DNA from: JBCBEX01 sp038528235
GTDB taxonomy: Bacteria > Bacteroidota > Rhodothermia > Rhodothermales > Rubricoccaceae
Length of the DNA: 64,000 nt
Assembly (NCBI GenBank): GCA_038528235.1
Contig: JBCBEX010000002.1
Location: 62,001-126,000 of the forward strand
Reading direction: 5' to 3'
Shown here: in pieces, positions 25,521-35,949 of the stretch
Numbering within the stretch: position 1 is the first letter of the stretch
Layout: each line of letters begins with the position of its first letter
The notes under the pieces: generated by a model
What the model saw: the letters and a program-made list of their open reading frames with translations, nothing else
Databases searched by the model: none
Told to the model about the DNA's origin: nothing
Made by a program: the position numbers and the translations under genes

Positions 25521-26975
25521 TCATTCAGAAGGGCCGAGCAGGACGTACTCGACCTCCTCGACGGTGCCGTCGTCGAAGTCGAGGGCGAAGCGGGCGGTGC
25601 GCTCGTCGTCGGTGGCGAAGGTGGCGGCGGAGACGACGACCCATACCTCGACGCGCTTCATCTCCTGCGGCGCGAGCAGGACGGGCTGCACGCCCACGAT
25701 GCGGAGCGTGGCGTTGGCGGGGTCGAGCGCGCGGATCTCGAAGGCCGCGTCGCGCGGGGTCTGGTTGCGGACGCGGAAGCGGAGGCGGTTGGCGACAGTG
25801 CCATCGGGGAGTTCGGTGTACGGCAAGCCGACGGTCCGCCCGACGTTTACGTCATAGCTGCCGCGCGTGGCGACGCCCACCGAGAGTGCGGTCACGAGCG
25901 CGGCGAAGAAGAGCGTGTAGAGCACCGTCCGGGGACGCACGATGCGCGTCTTCTCGCCGTCGAGCGCGTGCTCCGAGGTGTAGCGGATGAGCCCGCGCGG
26001 CAGGTCCATCTTGTCCATGATGCTGTCGCAGGCGTCGATGCACTGGGTGCAGGCGATGCACTCCATCTGGAGCCCGTCGCGGATGTCGATGCCTGTCGGG
26101 CAGGTGCGGACGCAAGCGTAGCAATCGACGCAGTCGCCGAGCGCCTCGCCCGTCTTCTTGTTGTAGCGCACGCCGTCATCCTGCTTCTTGCCCTTGCCGC
26201 GCGCCTCGCCGCGGGTGAAGTCATAGGACACGATGAGCGAGTCCTCGTCCATCAGCACCGACTGGAAGCGCGCGTACGGGCACGCGATGGTGCACATCTG
26301 CTCGCGGAAGTAGCCGAAGTCGTAGAGGATGAGCGCCGACGTGCCCGCCATCATCACGAAGTAGCCCCAGTGCTCGCGTGGGTCGCCTTGCATGTAGGTG
26401 AGCAGCCGGTCCCAACCCACGAAGTAGGACACGAAGACGTGGGCAAGCGCAACTGAGATGACCCCGTAGATGCCGAGCTTGAGGGTGCGCCGCCACGCCC
26501 AGTCCATCGAGCGTGGTGCTTCGTTGCGGCGCTTGCGGACATGCTCCGGGCCCTCGATCCACCGCTCGATGGGACGATAGAGGAACTCCAGATAGACGGT
26601 CTGCGGGCAGCCCCAGCCGCACCACACGCGACCGAGGAGCGCCGTAAGCAGAAATACCGAGACGAGCGCGCTCAGGCCGAAGAGCAGCAGGTAGAACGTG
26701 TCGGTCGGGTAGAACGTCGCGCCGAAGAGCGTGAACTCGCGTGCCATCACGTCGAGCAGCACGGCGGGCTTGCCGTTGATTTTGACGATCGGCAGCGCCA
26801 CGAAGAAGGCGATCAGCCCCCAGCCGAGCACCAGGCGGCGCTTCCAGAAGCGGCCCTTGCTAGGCGTCGGGTAGAGCCACTTTCGCTTACCGTCACGGTC
26901 GAGCGTGGTCAGGACAGCCTCGGGAGATTCGAGGATACCGACCTCACCTACATCGACAAACTGGGGTGCAGGCAT
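25521..26975 (-). CDS. ccoG: cbb3 oxidase accessory protein CcoG (polyferredoxin)
   Basis: A 484-residue membrane iron-sulfur protein that reduces copper for cbb3 oxidase assembly. Membrane helices at about 45-70, 90-115 and 165-235 include GRVWCGWGCPQTVYLEFLYR. Two 4Fe-4S clusters are visible: CVDCYACVRTC (Cys282, 285, 288, 292) and CIACTQCIDAC (Cys306, 309, 312, 316). The C-terminal 110 residues form an Ig-like domain (VRNQTPRDAAFEIRALDPA). ATG 26975 gives the usual start; the frame to 27071 is a non-conserved leader. First gene of the ccoG-H-I-S operon. Confidence 0.93.
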   Translation of the reverse strand: MPAPQFVDVGEVGILESPEAVLTTLDRDGKRKWLYPTPSKGRFWKRRLVLGWGLIAFFVALPIVKINGKPAVLLDVMAREFTLFGATFYPTDTFYLLLFGLSALVSVFLLTALLGRVWCGWGCPQTVYLEFLYRPIERWIEGPEHVRKRRNEAPRSMDWAWRRTLKLGIYGVISVALAHVFVSYFVGWDRLLTYMQGDPREHWGYFVMMAGTSALILYDFGYFREQMCTIACPYARFQSVLMDEDSLIVSYDFTRGEARGKGKKQDDGVRYNKKTGEALGDCVDCYACVRTCPTGIDIRDGLQMECIACTQCIDACDSIMDKMDLPRGLIRYTSEHALDGEKTRIVRPRTVLYTLFFAALVTALSVGVATRGSYDVNVGRTVGLPYTELPDGTVANRLRFRVRNQTPRDAAFEIRALDPANATLRIVGVQPVLLAPQEMKRVEVWVVVSAATFATDDERTARFALDFDDGTVEEVEYVLLGPSE

Positions 26976-27060
26976 GAGACCAAACCCCGTAGAGGGGCGC
27001 TGGACGACGAAACGAAGGAGAGCCGGGCCTGTGGCGCAGGGCGTCGGCTCGCGAAACGGT

Positions 27061-27118
27061 GGCACACGCAATAACCAACACGGGCCGCCGCATCTGCGAC
27101 GGCCCGTTGCCGTGTGCC
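27061..27118. repeat. nested inverted repeats upstream of ccoG
   Basis: An inner stem ACGGGCCG (27080-27087) pairs with CGGCCCGT (27100-27107), enclosed by an outer stem GGCACACG (27061-27068) pairing with CGTGTGCC (27111-27118). It lies between the Na/Pi transporter stop (27167) and the ccoG start. It may end transcription of the transporter mRNA, though no T-run follows, or act in the ccoG leader. Confidence 0.55.
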
Positions 27119-27166
27119 CCGTGAGGGACCTCTGTTCGTCTGCGTAGGGGAATTCCCCACGCTGCT

Positions 27167-28315
27167 CTACAAGATCAGAAACTCCAGCAGGAGCGGCAGC
27201 GCGTAGAACAACCCCACGATGTAGGCGATGGCGTAGAGCCGATTCTTGAATGCCAGCTCGCCCACGAACTCGGCCATCCGGATCGGGACCTCGCGGAAGA
27301 ACGGGATGGGGTAGATGAGCACGATCCCGAAAATGTTGAACAGCAGGTGCGCGAGCGCGATGGTCAACCCGGCCGCCGCTGCTGGCTCTCCGCTCGACAC
27401 CGCCACGAGGGCGGCTAGCATCGCCGTTCCCGTCGTGCCGATGTTCGCGCCGAGCGTGTAGGGGAAGATCTGCCGGACTGTCAGGATGCCCGCGCCCACG
27501 AGAGGGATCACGATGGACGTGGACACCGATGAGCTCTGCACCATGAACGTGATCACCACGCCGCAGAGCATCGCCACGATGGGGGCGCCGAAGATGTACT
27601 TGTGCAGCAGGCCTTCGGAGCGGCCCAGCACGAGCGCCTTCAGGATCTTGACGAGGAAGCGCAGCGAGAGGAAGAGCCCCGCCAGGCCGACGATCGCCAT
27701 CAGCCAGGGGATCTCACCAAGACCCGACGCGATCAGCTCCGCCACGAGTTCGAACGGCGTGTCGCCCGGCTCGCCCGAATCGACACCCGGGAGCGCGTCG
27801 GCGAGAGCTTTGGCAGGCGTCGAGATGACGTCGAAGAGGACCTCCAGCGGGAGCAGGATGAGCACCGCCATCCAGTTGAAGAAGTCATGGACAGTCGCGC
27901 CTGCCATGGCGCGCTTGAACTCGTCGGGCCGCGTGATGTGGCCCATCGAGACGATCGTGTTCGTGACCGTCGTGCCGATGTTGGCACCCATGATGACCGG
28001 CACCGCGTTCTCGATCGAGAGCGTGCCCGCGGCCACGAGCGTCACCACGAGCGAAGTCGTCGTCGACGAACTCTGCACGAGCGAGGTGACGAGGATGCCC
28101 GTGATGAGCGCTAGGATGGGCGTGTTAGTTGCCTTCTCGAGCATCCCCCGCAGATCGAAGGTCCCGCCGAGCGACTTGATGCCGTCGCCCATGACCTCCA
28201 GACTGACGACGAACAGAAACAGCACCCCGGCGAGGGCGAGCAGGTTGAGCCACGTCGACGCGCCGCCGCTGCTGGGGGCGGGCGCCTGCGAGACCGGCGG
28301 GGTCGTGGGTTCCAT
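27167..28315 (-). CDS. Na/Pi cotransporter family protein
   Basis: A 382-residue inner-membrane transporter of the NptA/YjbB (PF02690) family, sodium-coupled phosphate transport. The two inverted-repeat halves each carry the QSSS signature: LVTSLVQSSSTTTSLVV and VVITFMVQSSSVSTSIVI, each followed by GANIGTT. About 9 hydrophobic segments. It lacks the C-terminal PhoU domain found in longer relatives; a separate PhoU-like gene lies 120 bp upstream on the same strand and may supply that part. Confidence 0.9.
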   Translation of the reverse strand: MEPTTPPVSQAPAPSSGGASTWLNLLALAGVLFLFVVSLEVMGDGIKSLGGTFDLRGMLEKATNTPILALITGILVTSLVQSSSTTTSLVVTLVAAGTLSIENAVPVIMGANIGTTVTNTIVSMGHITRPDEFKRAMAGATVHDFFNWMAVLILLPLEVLFDVISTPAKALADALPGVDSGEPGDTPFELVAELIASGLGEIPWLMAIVGLAGLFLSLRFLVKILKALVLGRSEGLLHKYIFGAPIVAMLCGVVITFMVQSSSVSTSIVIPLVGAGILTVRQIFPYTLGANIGTTGTAMLAALVAVSSGEPAAAAGLTIALAHLLFNIFGIVLIYPIPFFREVPIRMAEFVGELAFKNRLYAIAYIVGLFYALPLLLEFLIL

Positions 28316-28435
28316 CGAGGTTGGTCCTTAGTGGCTTAGTCCTTTGATAGTGCTGGCTGGATGCACGTCTGCGAGGCCGGAGTCGGTCACGGCCCCGACC
28401 AACGACCGGGGACGCGCGACTAGCAAACCGAGTCG

Positions 28436-29095
28436 CTACTCGTCGTCGCCGTCGGGGCCTTCGCGAAGGCGATCGAAGGGGCGCACGACCGCCGAGGCGA
28501 TGGCCGCCAGGTGCGCGGCCGTGCGGAAGTGCAGGCGGGCCGCGATGCCCAGCGCGAGCGCGTCGGCCACCTGCACGTCGTCGGCTTTGGCGAGGGCAGT
28601 CACGAACGCCTCCACGCGCTGCCGGATCTCGGCGGCGGCCTGCATCGCAGCCTCGGCAGCGTCCTGGTCGCTGTCGGCGAAGGCGGTGCGGACGGGGCCA
28701 AAGAGCGCCTGCACGTCGGCGCTGATGCCGCGCAGCGTCTCGGCGTGCGGACCCGCGAGCGGCACGTCGGTGAGGTCGGCGACCTTCGCCAGCGACTTCG
28801 CGAGGTCGCCGGTACGCTCAGCATCCTGCACCACGGACGCAATGGTGAGGCTCAGCGGTACCTCTGCCTCGCTGCTCAGGGCGAGGTGGCTCAGCACCGC
28901 CCGCTGCACCTGGCGTTCGCGCTCGTTGACAGCCTGATCGGCCGCGTCGAGATCGGTGAGCGGGGTGCCGTCGAGGACGTGCCCGGCGGCGGCCTCGAAC
29001 ATCTGGGCGGTCGCGGCCAGCATGGCGTCCATGTGACGCAGGCTCTCGGTGACGAGCGCAGGCTGCTGCTGGGTAAAGAGGTCAAAAAAGCCCAT
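28436..29095 (-). CDS. PhoU-like domain protein
   Basis: A 219-residue helical protein starting MGFFDLFTQQQPALVTESLR. Two-part helical repeats with D-x-x-E-R-x-x-D segments (AADQAVNERERQVQRAVLSH, VVQDAERTGDLAKSLAKVAD) match the PhoU-type bundle that binds metals and regulates phosphate transport. It precedes the Na/Pi transporter on the same strand, so the pair probably controls phosphate uptake or export. The frame to 29335 is an artefact overlapping the divergent gene. Confidence 0.78.
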   Translation of the reverse strand: MGFFDLFTQQQPALVTESLRHMDAMLAATAQMFEAAAGHVLDGTPLTDLDAADQAVNERERQVQRAVLSHLALSSEAEVPLSLTIASVVQDAERTGDLAKSLAKVADLTDVPLAGPHAETLRGISADVQALFGPVRTAFADSDQDAAEAAMQAAAEIRQRVEAFVTALAKADDVQVADALALGIAARLHFRTAAHLAAIASAVVRPFDRLREGPDGDDE

Positions 29096-29292
29096 CGGGC
29101 GCAGAGGTGGGGGAGCGGAACGGAGCCGTACAAGTAAACGGCCCGCGACAACCGCAGACGTTACGCGAGTGTTACCGGCCTTGCTGCGGGAGCGAATTAC
29201 CGCACGATTTACACTGGATCGCAGTTCATCGCGTCGGCCTAGCTCCACCTGCCTCTTCTTTCCCCCGTTTTTTGGTGTCCCCTCGCCCGGCT

Positions 29293-29772
29293 GTGTCTTC
29301 GTTCCGCCATGCCACCGCTGCCGACCTGCCCGCACTCGCCGCGCTCTACCGTGACGCCGTGCTCGCTGCTGGACCGATTGCCTATACCCCAGCGCAGGTC
29401 GCCGCCTGGGCCGCGTTTGCCGACGAGCCAGCGTTTGAGGCGTTCATTCTCGGCCCGGAGACGCTCGTCGCTGAGGACGAGACGGGGCCGACGGGTTTTG
29501 CCGGATGGCGGCCCGACGGACACGTCGCCTCGCTCTACGTGCGGCCCGACTGGACGCGCCGAGGCCTAGGCCTGCGCCTCCTCGCCGCCGTGATCGAGCG
29601 GGCACGGGCTGCGGGCGTCGCTCGCCTGTACTCCGAGGCGAGCGTCTTCAGCCGCCCGGTCTTCGAACGCGCAGGCTTCCGGCGCACCGGCACCGAGGTG
29701 GTCGAGCGGCGCGGCGCCACCTTCACGCGCTACCTTGTCGCGCTCGACCTCACGCCCCCACGCTCGCCGTGA
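29293..29772 (+). CDS. GNAT-family N-acetyltransferase
   Basis: A 159-residue single-domain acetyltransferase. The acetyl-CoA loop is RRGLGLRL after SLYVRPDWT, and the C-terminal strand reads SVFSRPVFERAGFRRTGTEV. The substrate is unknown. GTG 29293 gives VSSFRHATAADLPALAALY, the normal GNAT N-terminus; the ATG at 29107 would add a non-homologous leader antisense to the PhoU gene. Its stop overlaps the next start as GTGA. Confidence 0.85.
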   Translation: MSSFRHATAADLPALAALYRDAVLAAGPIAYTPAQVAAWAAFADEPAFEAFILGPETLVAEDETGPTGFAGWRPDGHVASLYVRPDWTRRGLGLRLLAAVIERARAAGVARLYSEASVFSRPVFERAGFRRTGTEVVERRGATFTRYLVALDLTPPRSP

Positions 29773-30332
29773 CCACCCAACTACTGTTCACGCTTCTCGT
29801 GCTCGCCATCGCGGCCCAGCGCATCGCGGAGGTGCGGCTGAGCAAGCGCCACGAGGCGACGCTGCGCGCCGAGGGCGGCTACGAGGTCGGCCACGCGCAC
29901 TTCCGCTGGATGCAAGCACTGCACACGTCGTGGTTTGTGGTGATGCTCGCCGAGGTCTGGCTCCTCGACCGCCCGTTCATTCCGTGGCTTTTCGGCGTCG
30001 CACTCGCAGTCACGCTGCTCGGGCAGACGCTCCGCTATGCCGCGATCCGCACGCTCGGCGATCGGTGGACGGTGACGATCTGGGTCCTCCCGGACGCGCC
30101 CCCAGTGACGGGCGGCATCTACCGCTACGTGCGCCACCCCAACTACCTCGGCGTCATCCTCGAACTCGTGGCCGTGCCGCTGCTACACACGGCCTGGCTG
30201 ACTGCGCTCGTGTGGTCCCTGCTCAACGCCTGGATGCTGCGCGTCCGCATCCGCGCCGAAGAAGCCGCGCTGGAGGACGCCAACCAGTACACCGAGTCGT
30301 TCGGCGGGACGAGCCGCTTTCTTCCTAGCTGA
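29769..30332 (+). CDS. isoprenylcysteine carboxyl methyltransferase family protein
   Basis: A 187-residue membrane methyltransferase of the ICMT/PEMT-like fold. Several hydrophobic helices precede the SAM-binding C-terminal signature GGIYRYVRHPNYLGVILE and RIRAEEAALE. The real substrate of bacterial members is usually unknown, since they do not prenylate proteins. Starts at GTG 29769 overlapping the acetyltransferase stop, so the pair is likely co-translated. No polyketide synthase, its frequent partner elsewhere, is nearby. Confidence 0.85.
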   Translation: MTTQLLFTLLVLAIAAQRIAEVRLSKRHEATLRAEGGYEVGHAHFRWMQALHTSWFVVMLAEVWLLDRPFIPWLFGVALAVTLLGQTLRYAAIRTLGDRWTVTIWVLPDAPPVTGGIYRYVRHPNYLGVILELVAVPLLHTAWLTALVWSLLNAWMLRVRIRAEEAALEDANQYTESFGGTSRFLPS

Positions 30333-30422
30333 CCGCGCTGACCCATCGTAGTGTGGCGAGCGCATGAAATGCGAGTCCCCCACGGAACGAAGGCAGCGAG
30401 CCTGTCATATTTTCTAGCCCTT

Positions 30423-30495
30423 GCCGCGTTCGTCTAGGGGTCCAGGACGCCGGCCTCTCACGCCGGTAACACGGGTTCAAATCCCGTACGCGGTA
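30423..30495 (+). tRNA. tRNA-Glu (anticodon CTC)
   Basis: 73 nt with acceptor arms GCCGCGT and ACGCGGT (G-U at pair 1) and discriminator A. The anticodon stem is CCGGC/GCCGG with loop CTCTCAC, giving anticodon CTC for GAG. The T arm is ACGGG TTCAAAT CCCGT. CCA is not encoded. A strong terminator follows 8 bp later. Confidence 0.95.
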
Positions 30496-30502
30496 CTCCT
30501 GA

Positions 30503-30536
30503 AACGCCGTCGCACCTTTCGTGCGGCGGCGTTTTT
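30503..30536 (+). terminator. intrinsic terminator after tRNA-Glu
   Basis: AACGCCGTCGCAC (30503-30515) pairs with GTGCGGCGGCGTT (30521-30533, one G-U), 5-base loop, then a T-run. Ends the tRNA transcript. Confidence 0.9.
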
Positions 30537-30560
30537 CGTGTGGTGAGCGGCACACCGGGG

Positions 30561-30568
30561 TAAGTTTG
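30561..30568 (+). promoter_or_regulatory. possible Bacteroidota-type -7 box before Ser/Thr kinase
   Basis: TAAGTTTG matches TAnnTTTG and lies 32 bp before the kinase start, just after the tRNA terminator. No convincing -33 element was found, so this is a half-site match. Confidence 0.35.
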
Positions 30569-30599
30569 CCCCGCCGACTCACCTGCTCGGACCGCCCTC

Positions 30600-33167
30600 A
30601 TGCCCGACAACCGCTGGCAGCTTCTGGAGCGACTCCTCGACGAGGCCGCCTCGCTCGCCCCGTCGGAGCGGGCGGCGTATCTGGACGCGGCCTGCCCGGA
30701 TGCAGGGCTACGCGCCGAGGTCGAGTCGCTGCTCGCCGCCGAGGAAGACGCAGGCGGCTTTTTCTCCGACCTCGGTGGCGCCATCGCCGAGGGTGGTGCG
30801 ATGCAGGCAGCGCTCACCGAAACGCTCGTAGGCACCCAGATCGGGCGCTGGCACGTCGACGCCTCGCTCGGCCAGGGCGGCATGGGTACGGTCTATCGCG
30901 TCACGCGTGCCGACGGCGTCGTGGAGCAGACCGCCGCGCTGAAGCTGCTCGACTCGATCCGCCCGGACGTGGTGGCTCGCTTTGCGCAGGAGCGGCAGAT
31001 CCTCGCCCGGCTGGACCACCCCGGCCTCGCTCGTCTCCTCGACGGCGGGGCGACGGCGGAGGGGCGACCCTACCTCGTCATGGAGTACGTGGACGGGGTG
31101 CCGATCACCGACTACGCGGCCGCGCACCGGCTCAGCGTCGAGGCGCGCGTGGCGCTGATGGCCGAGGTCTGCGAGGCCGTGCAGGCCGCGCACCAGCGGC
31201 TCGTGGTCCACCGCGACCTCAAGCCGTCGAACATCTTTGTCCAGGCGACGGACACCGACCATTCCAGCGGCCATGACACGCCGACGCGTACCCCTGTCGC
31301 CCGCGTGAAGCTGCTCGACTTCGGCATCGCCAAGCTCCTCGCCGACGACGACGCGGCGCTGCGCACGCAGACCGAGCAGCGCCTCCTCACGCCCGCCTAC
31401 GCCGCCCCCGAGCAACTCGACGGCGGCACGATCTCGACGGCTACCGACGTCTACGCGCTCGGCGTGGTGCTCTACGAACTGCTCACTGGCCAGCGTCCGT
31501 TCGAGGCCGCGACGCCGAGCGCTCTGGCTGTAGCCCAGTTGCAGAGCGACGCCCGCCGCCCCAGCACCGTCACCGCAACCGGCTCCGACGCACGCCTTGC
31601 CGAGGTTGGCCTTCCCGGCGTGCAGCCGCTCCGCCGTGCGCTCCGCGGCGACCTCGACGCGATCTGCCTGAAGGCGCTCCGCCGCGATCCCAACGCCCGC
31701 TATCCGTCGGTCGAGGCCTTTCACGACGACCTACTGCGCACCCTCGACGGGCGCCCGGTAGCAGCGCGCGACGGCGCGACAGCGTACCGAGTCGGGCGCT
31801 TCGTGCGACGGCACGCGCTCGCGGTGTCGTTCGCCGCGGTGGCGGTGCTCGCGCTCGTGGGCGGGCTGGGCGTCGCCCTGTGGCAGGCGCAGGTCGCCGC
31901 GTCGGAAGCGGAGACTGCGCGGGAGCAGGCCCGCCGTGCCGAGGCTACCGTCGCGTTCATGACGGGACTCTTCGAGAGCGTCGGGCCTGAGGAGGCACGG
32001 GGGCGCGCGCTGGCGCCCGCCGACCTCGTCGCCCGCGGCCGCGCCCAGATCGATGCGCTCGACACGCAGCCCAGCGTCCAGGGCGAACTGCTCGCCGTGA
32101 TGGGCCGCCTCTACCAGAGCCTCGGCCTCTACGCCGCCGCCGACTCGCTCCACACCGAGGCGCTCGCCCTCCGCCGCAGGCTCCTCGGCCCCGAGCACCC
32201 GGACGTGGCCGAGAGCCTCTTCGACCGCGCCGCCGCGCTGTTCATCCTCCGCGACTTCAGCGCCGCCGACTCGCTCCACCGCCGCGCCTACGCGCTTCGT
32301 GCCGCGCAGCTTGCGCCGGAGGACCCACGCCTGCTGGAGAGCATCGTCGCCCTCGCCACGAGTGCGTCCAACTTCTACGACCACGCTCGCGCCGACTCAC
32401 TCTACACGGCGGCGCTGGAACGGTGGGACGGCCCAACCTGGGAGCGGCACCCCGTCCGCCTGAGCGCGCTCGTGGGCCGCGCAACGCTCCTGCTCGACGA
32501 GCAGCGCCCCGCCGATGCGGAGCAACTTTTCCGCTCCGCGCTCCCGCTGCTCACCGAGACACGCGGGGCCGACCATCCCGACGTGGCCGACGTGCACTAC
32601 AACCTCGGCGAGGCGCTTGCGGCCCAGGACCGCAACCTGGAGGCACTGGAGGCCCACCGCCGCGCGCTCGACCTCTACCGCCACCTCCACGGCGACGCGC
32701 ACGACCTCGTTGCGACGAGCCTCTATCGCCTTGCTGGGATCGAGGAACGCACCGGCGGCCTGGCAGCCGCGGAGACCCACTACCAGGAGGCCGCAGCCGT
32801 CTACGCGGAGACCCTTGGCCGGGACCACCCCTGGTCTGCGTACCCGCTCATCGCCCTCGCCCGGCTCCTCCAGCGCGAGGAGCGACTCGCCGATGCCCTT
32901 GCCGCTCTCAACGAAGCCCGCACGATCTACCGCGCCGCCGACCTGGACCACCCCGACAGCCGCATGGCGACGCTCGATCTGCAAGCCGGGCGCGTGCTCC
33001 ACGAACTCGGGCAGCACCGAGAGGCCCGAGTTCGCCTCGCCGCCAGCCAACGCAGCTACCGCGCGCAGCTCGCGGACGCCCAATCGGACGCCGACACCGC
33101 CGCCATCGCTCAAGTCCAAGCCCGGCTCGACGCCATCGAGACGCGACTCGCCGCGCTCCCGGAGTAG
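30600..33167 (+). CDS. membrane Ser/Thr protein kinase with TPR region
   Basis: An 855-residue Hanks-type kinase. The N-terminal 80 residues are a helical region common in these bacterial kinases (LLDEAASLAPSERAAYLDAA). The kinase domain has the Gly loop GQGGMG at 91-96, catalytic Lys115 in AALKLL, HRDLKPSN at 204-211, DFG at 240-242 and PAYAAPEQL. A transmembrane helix at about 406-428 leads to an outer part of TPR repeats (LLGPEHPDVAESLFDRAAAL, HPDVADVHYNLGEALAAQDR). All catalytic residues are present. Targets unknown. It stands alone after tRNA-Glu. Confidence 0.92.
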   Translation: MPDNRWQLLERLLDEAASLAPSERAAYLDAACPDAGLRAEVESLLAAEEDAGGFFSDLGGAIAEGGAMQAALTETLVGTQIGRWHVDASLGQGGMGTVYRVTRADGVVEQTAALKLLDSIRPDVVARFAQERQILARLDHPGLARLLDGGATAEGRPYLVMEYVDGVPITDYAAAHRLSVEARVALMAEVCEAVQAAHQRLVVHRDLKPSNIFVQATDTDHSSGHDTPTRTPVARVKLLDFGIAKLLADDDAALRTQTEQRLLTPAYAAPEQLDGGTISTATDVYALGVVLYELLTGQRPFEAATPSALAVAQLQSDARRPSTVTATGSDARLAEVGLPGVQPLRRALRGDLDAICLKALRRDPNARYPSVEAFHDDLLRTLDGRPVAARDGATAYRVGRFVRRHALAVSFAAVAVLALVGGLGVALWQAQVAASEAETAREQARRAEATVAFMTGLFESVGPEEARGRALAPADLVARGRAQIDALDTQPSVQGELLAVMGRLYQSLGLYAAADSLHTEALALRRRLLGPEHPDVAESLFDRAAALFILRDFSAADSLHRRAYALRAAQLAPEDPRLLESIVALATSASNFYDHARADSLYTAALERWDGPTWERHPVRLSALVGRATLLLDEQRPADAEQLFRSALPLLTETRGADHPDVADVHYNLGEALAAQDRNLEALEAHRRALDLYRHLHGDAHDLVATSLYRLAGIEERTGGLAAAETHYQEAAAVYAETLGRDHPWSAYPLIALARLLQREERLADALAALNEARTIYRAADLDHPDSRMATLDLQAGRVLHELGQHREARVRLAASQRSYRAQLADAQSDADTAAIAQVQARLDAIETRLAALPE

Positions 33168-33205
33168 GAACGCGGCGAGCCCGCGGCGGTCGTCGTTCGG
33201 TACGC

Positions 33206-33949
33206 TCAGTCGTTATCGCGGGGCGGCTCGCACTTGCAGCCAGTGCGCGGGCACCTCGGCTTTGCGAGGGTACCGAACGTGCGCAGCGTGACGTCGAGGC
33301 GCGCGGCGGGTCCCCGGCACGACTCGCAGGTCACGAACTGCAGGGCCAGCACCGACTGCCTGCGGTTTGTCACGGAAGACTCGACGGCGAAGTAGGCGTT
33401 GGGATAGTAGGTCGGGACAGCTACCTGCGCCGCGCCAGGCTCCGGTGGCGGCGGGCAACGGCGGGCAAAGTCAAAGCCGTCGGATGCCTTCGCGTAGAGG
33501 TCGGCCTCCGCCGCTGCCACACCGAGCGCGACGAGGTCGAGGCCGTGCTCACTGGCGAGCGCGTCGGCCTGCTCGCTCAGGATCAGGCATGCCTCCGCCC
33601 CCTTGCCGAGGTCAGCGCAGAAGGCTTCACGGGCCGCTTGGAGGTCGATCTCTTGGGCGTAGGCTCCCGGCACGAAGTGCGCAAGCAGTACCGGTCCGCG
33701 CACCTCTGCCGCTGCGTACTGTAGGTCGTAGTAGAACGCTTCCGCTTCGGCGCTCCCGTTCAGGTCGTCGGCCGTTGCCGCGAGCGGGTCGCCGCCTGCG
33801 CTGGCCACCGTCGTCACAGCATCAGGGCCCACAGGCACTGCGTCCGCGTCGAGTTGTGCTAGCTCGCAGCCGACGAGGCTCAGGGCTATGAGCGCCACAG
33901 CCCAGACATACGAGGCGGGGGAGAAACGAATCGAGGGCATGGCTTTCAC
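33206..33949 (-). CDS. lipoprotein of unknown function
   Basis: A 247-residue lipoprotein with signal MKAMPSIRFSPASYVWAVAL and lipobox SLVGC. The mature part has helical segments with Cys pairs in the second half (a CESC and a C-terminal CPRTGCKC), which may form disulfides or bind metal. I recognise no domain. MPSIRF at 33940 is an alternative start. Its 3-prime end meets the kinase gene convergently 38 bp away; the response-regulator gene upstream ends at 34064 on the same strand, so it could be cotranscribed. Confidence 0.6.
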   Translation of the reverse strand: MKAMPSIRFSPASYVWAVALIALSLVGCELAQLDADAVPVGPDAVTTVASAGGDPLAATADDLNGSAEAEAFYYDLQYAAAEVRGPVLLAHFVPGAYAQEIDLQAAREAFCADLGKGAEACLILSEQADALASEHGLDLVALGVAAAEADLYAKASDGFDFARRCPPPPEPGAAQVAVPTYYPNAYFAVESSVTNRRQSVLALQFVTCESCRGPAARLDVTLRTFGTLAKPRCPRTGCKCEPPRDND

Positions 33950-34063
33950 CAGAGGGGGCTACGAAAACGAAAAGGACAGGGACACAGCCGCTCTCCACCT
34001 CCATCACGCAACGCGTCCTCGTCTGGGATCAGCCGGGTCCGACTTTTCTCGCGGTCGCCCTCG

Positions 34064-35608
<1,545 letters not shown>

Positions 35609-35949
35609 GAGGGGACGTGGCTAGAACGCACCGCCAGGATGAGACGAGCGGGAGCGCAGGGTGGTAGTTCGGCTCGGGGCAGGTCACCGTCGAGGTAGAC
35701 CGTCCCGACTCGTTTAGACACCTCGGCACCACGGATCTAACTCCTCGGGGGACCATGCTGTCTTAGAAGGCGCAACCGGCGGCACGTGCGTGTGCGGGGT
35801 GGACGCCGCGAAGGACGTAGCTCACCGAGCCAGCCTGCGCGTGACGTCCCTGGGTGGGGCCTCCAATCTACGACTGAGCCCTCTGCTTTCAGCCAGAGCC
35901 CTGCGCGCGCAATTCCGATCTATCGAACAGATCTAGCGAGAACGATCAC
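35609..35949. other. intergenic region between histidine kinase and response regulator
   Basis: A 341-bp spacer with both flanking genes on the minus strand; it should hold the regulator's own promoter. It contains a dyad GATCT-N7-AGATC at 35917-35933 and a short inverted repeat CTCTG/CAGAG at 35881-35898 just past the kinase gene, neither with a T-run. No convincing coding frame. Confidence 0.4.

Noticed and set aside
27061..27118. tRNA or riboswitch at the nested palindromes
   Set aside because: No anticodon-arm or T-arm pattern; the stems are simple inverted repeats.
30423..30495. tRNA-Glu as an integration site for an island
   Set aside because: No repeat of its 3-prime end and no integrase were seen in the window.
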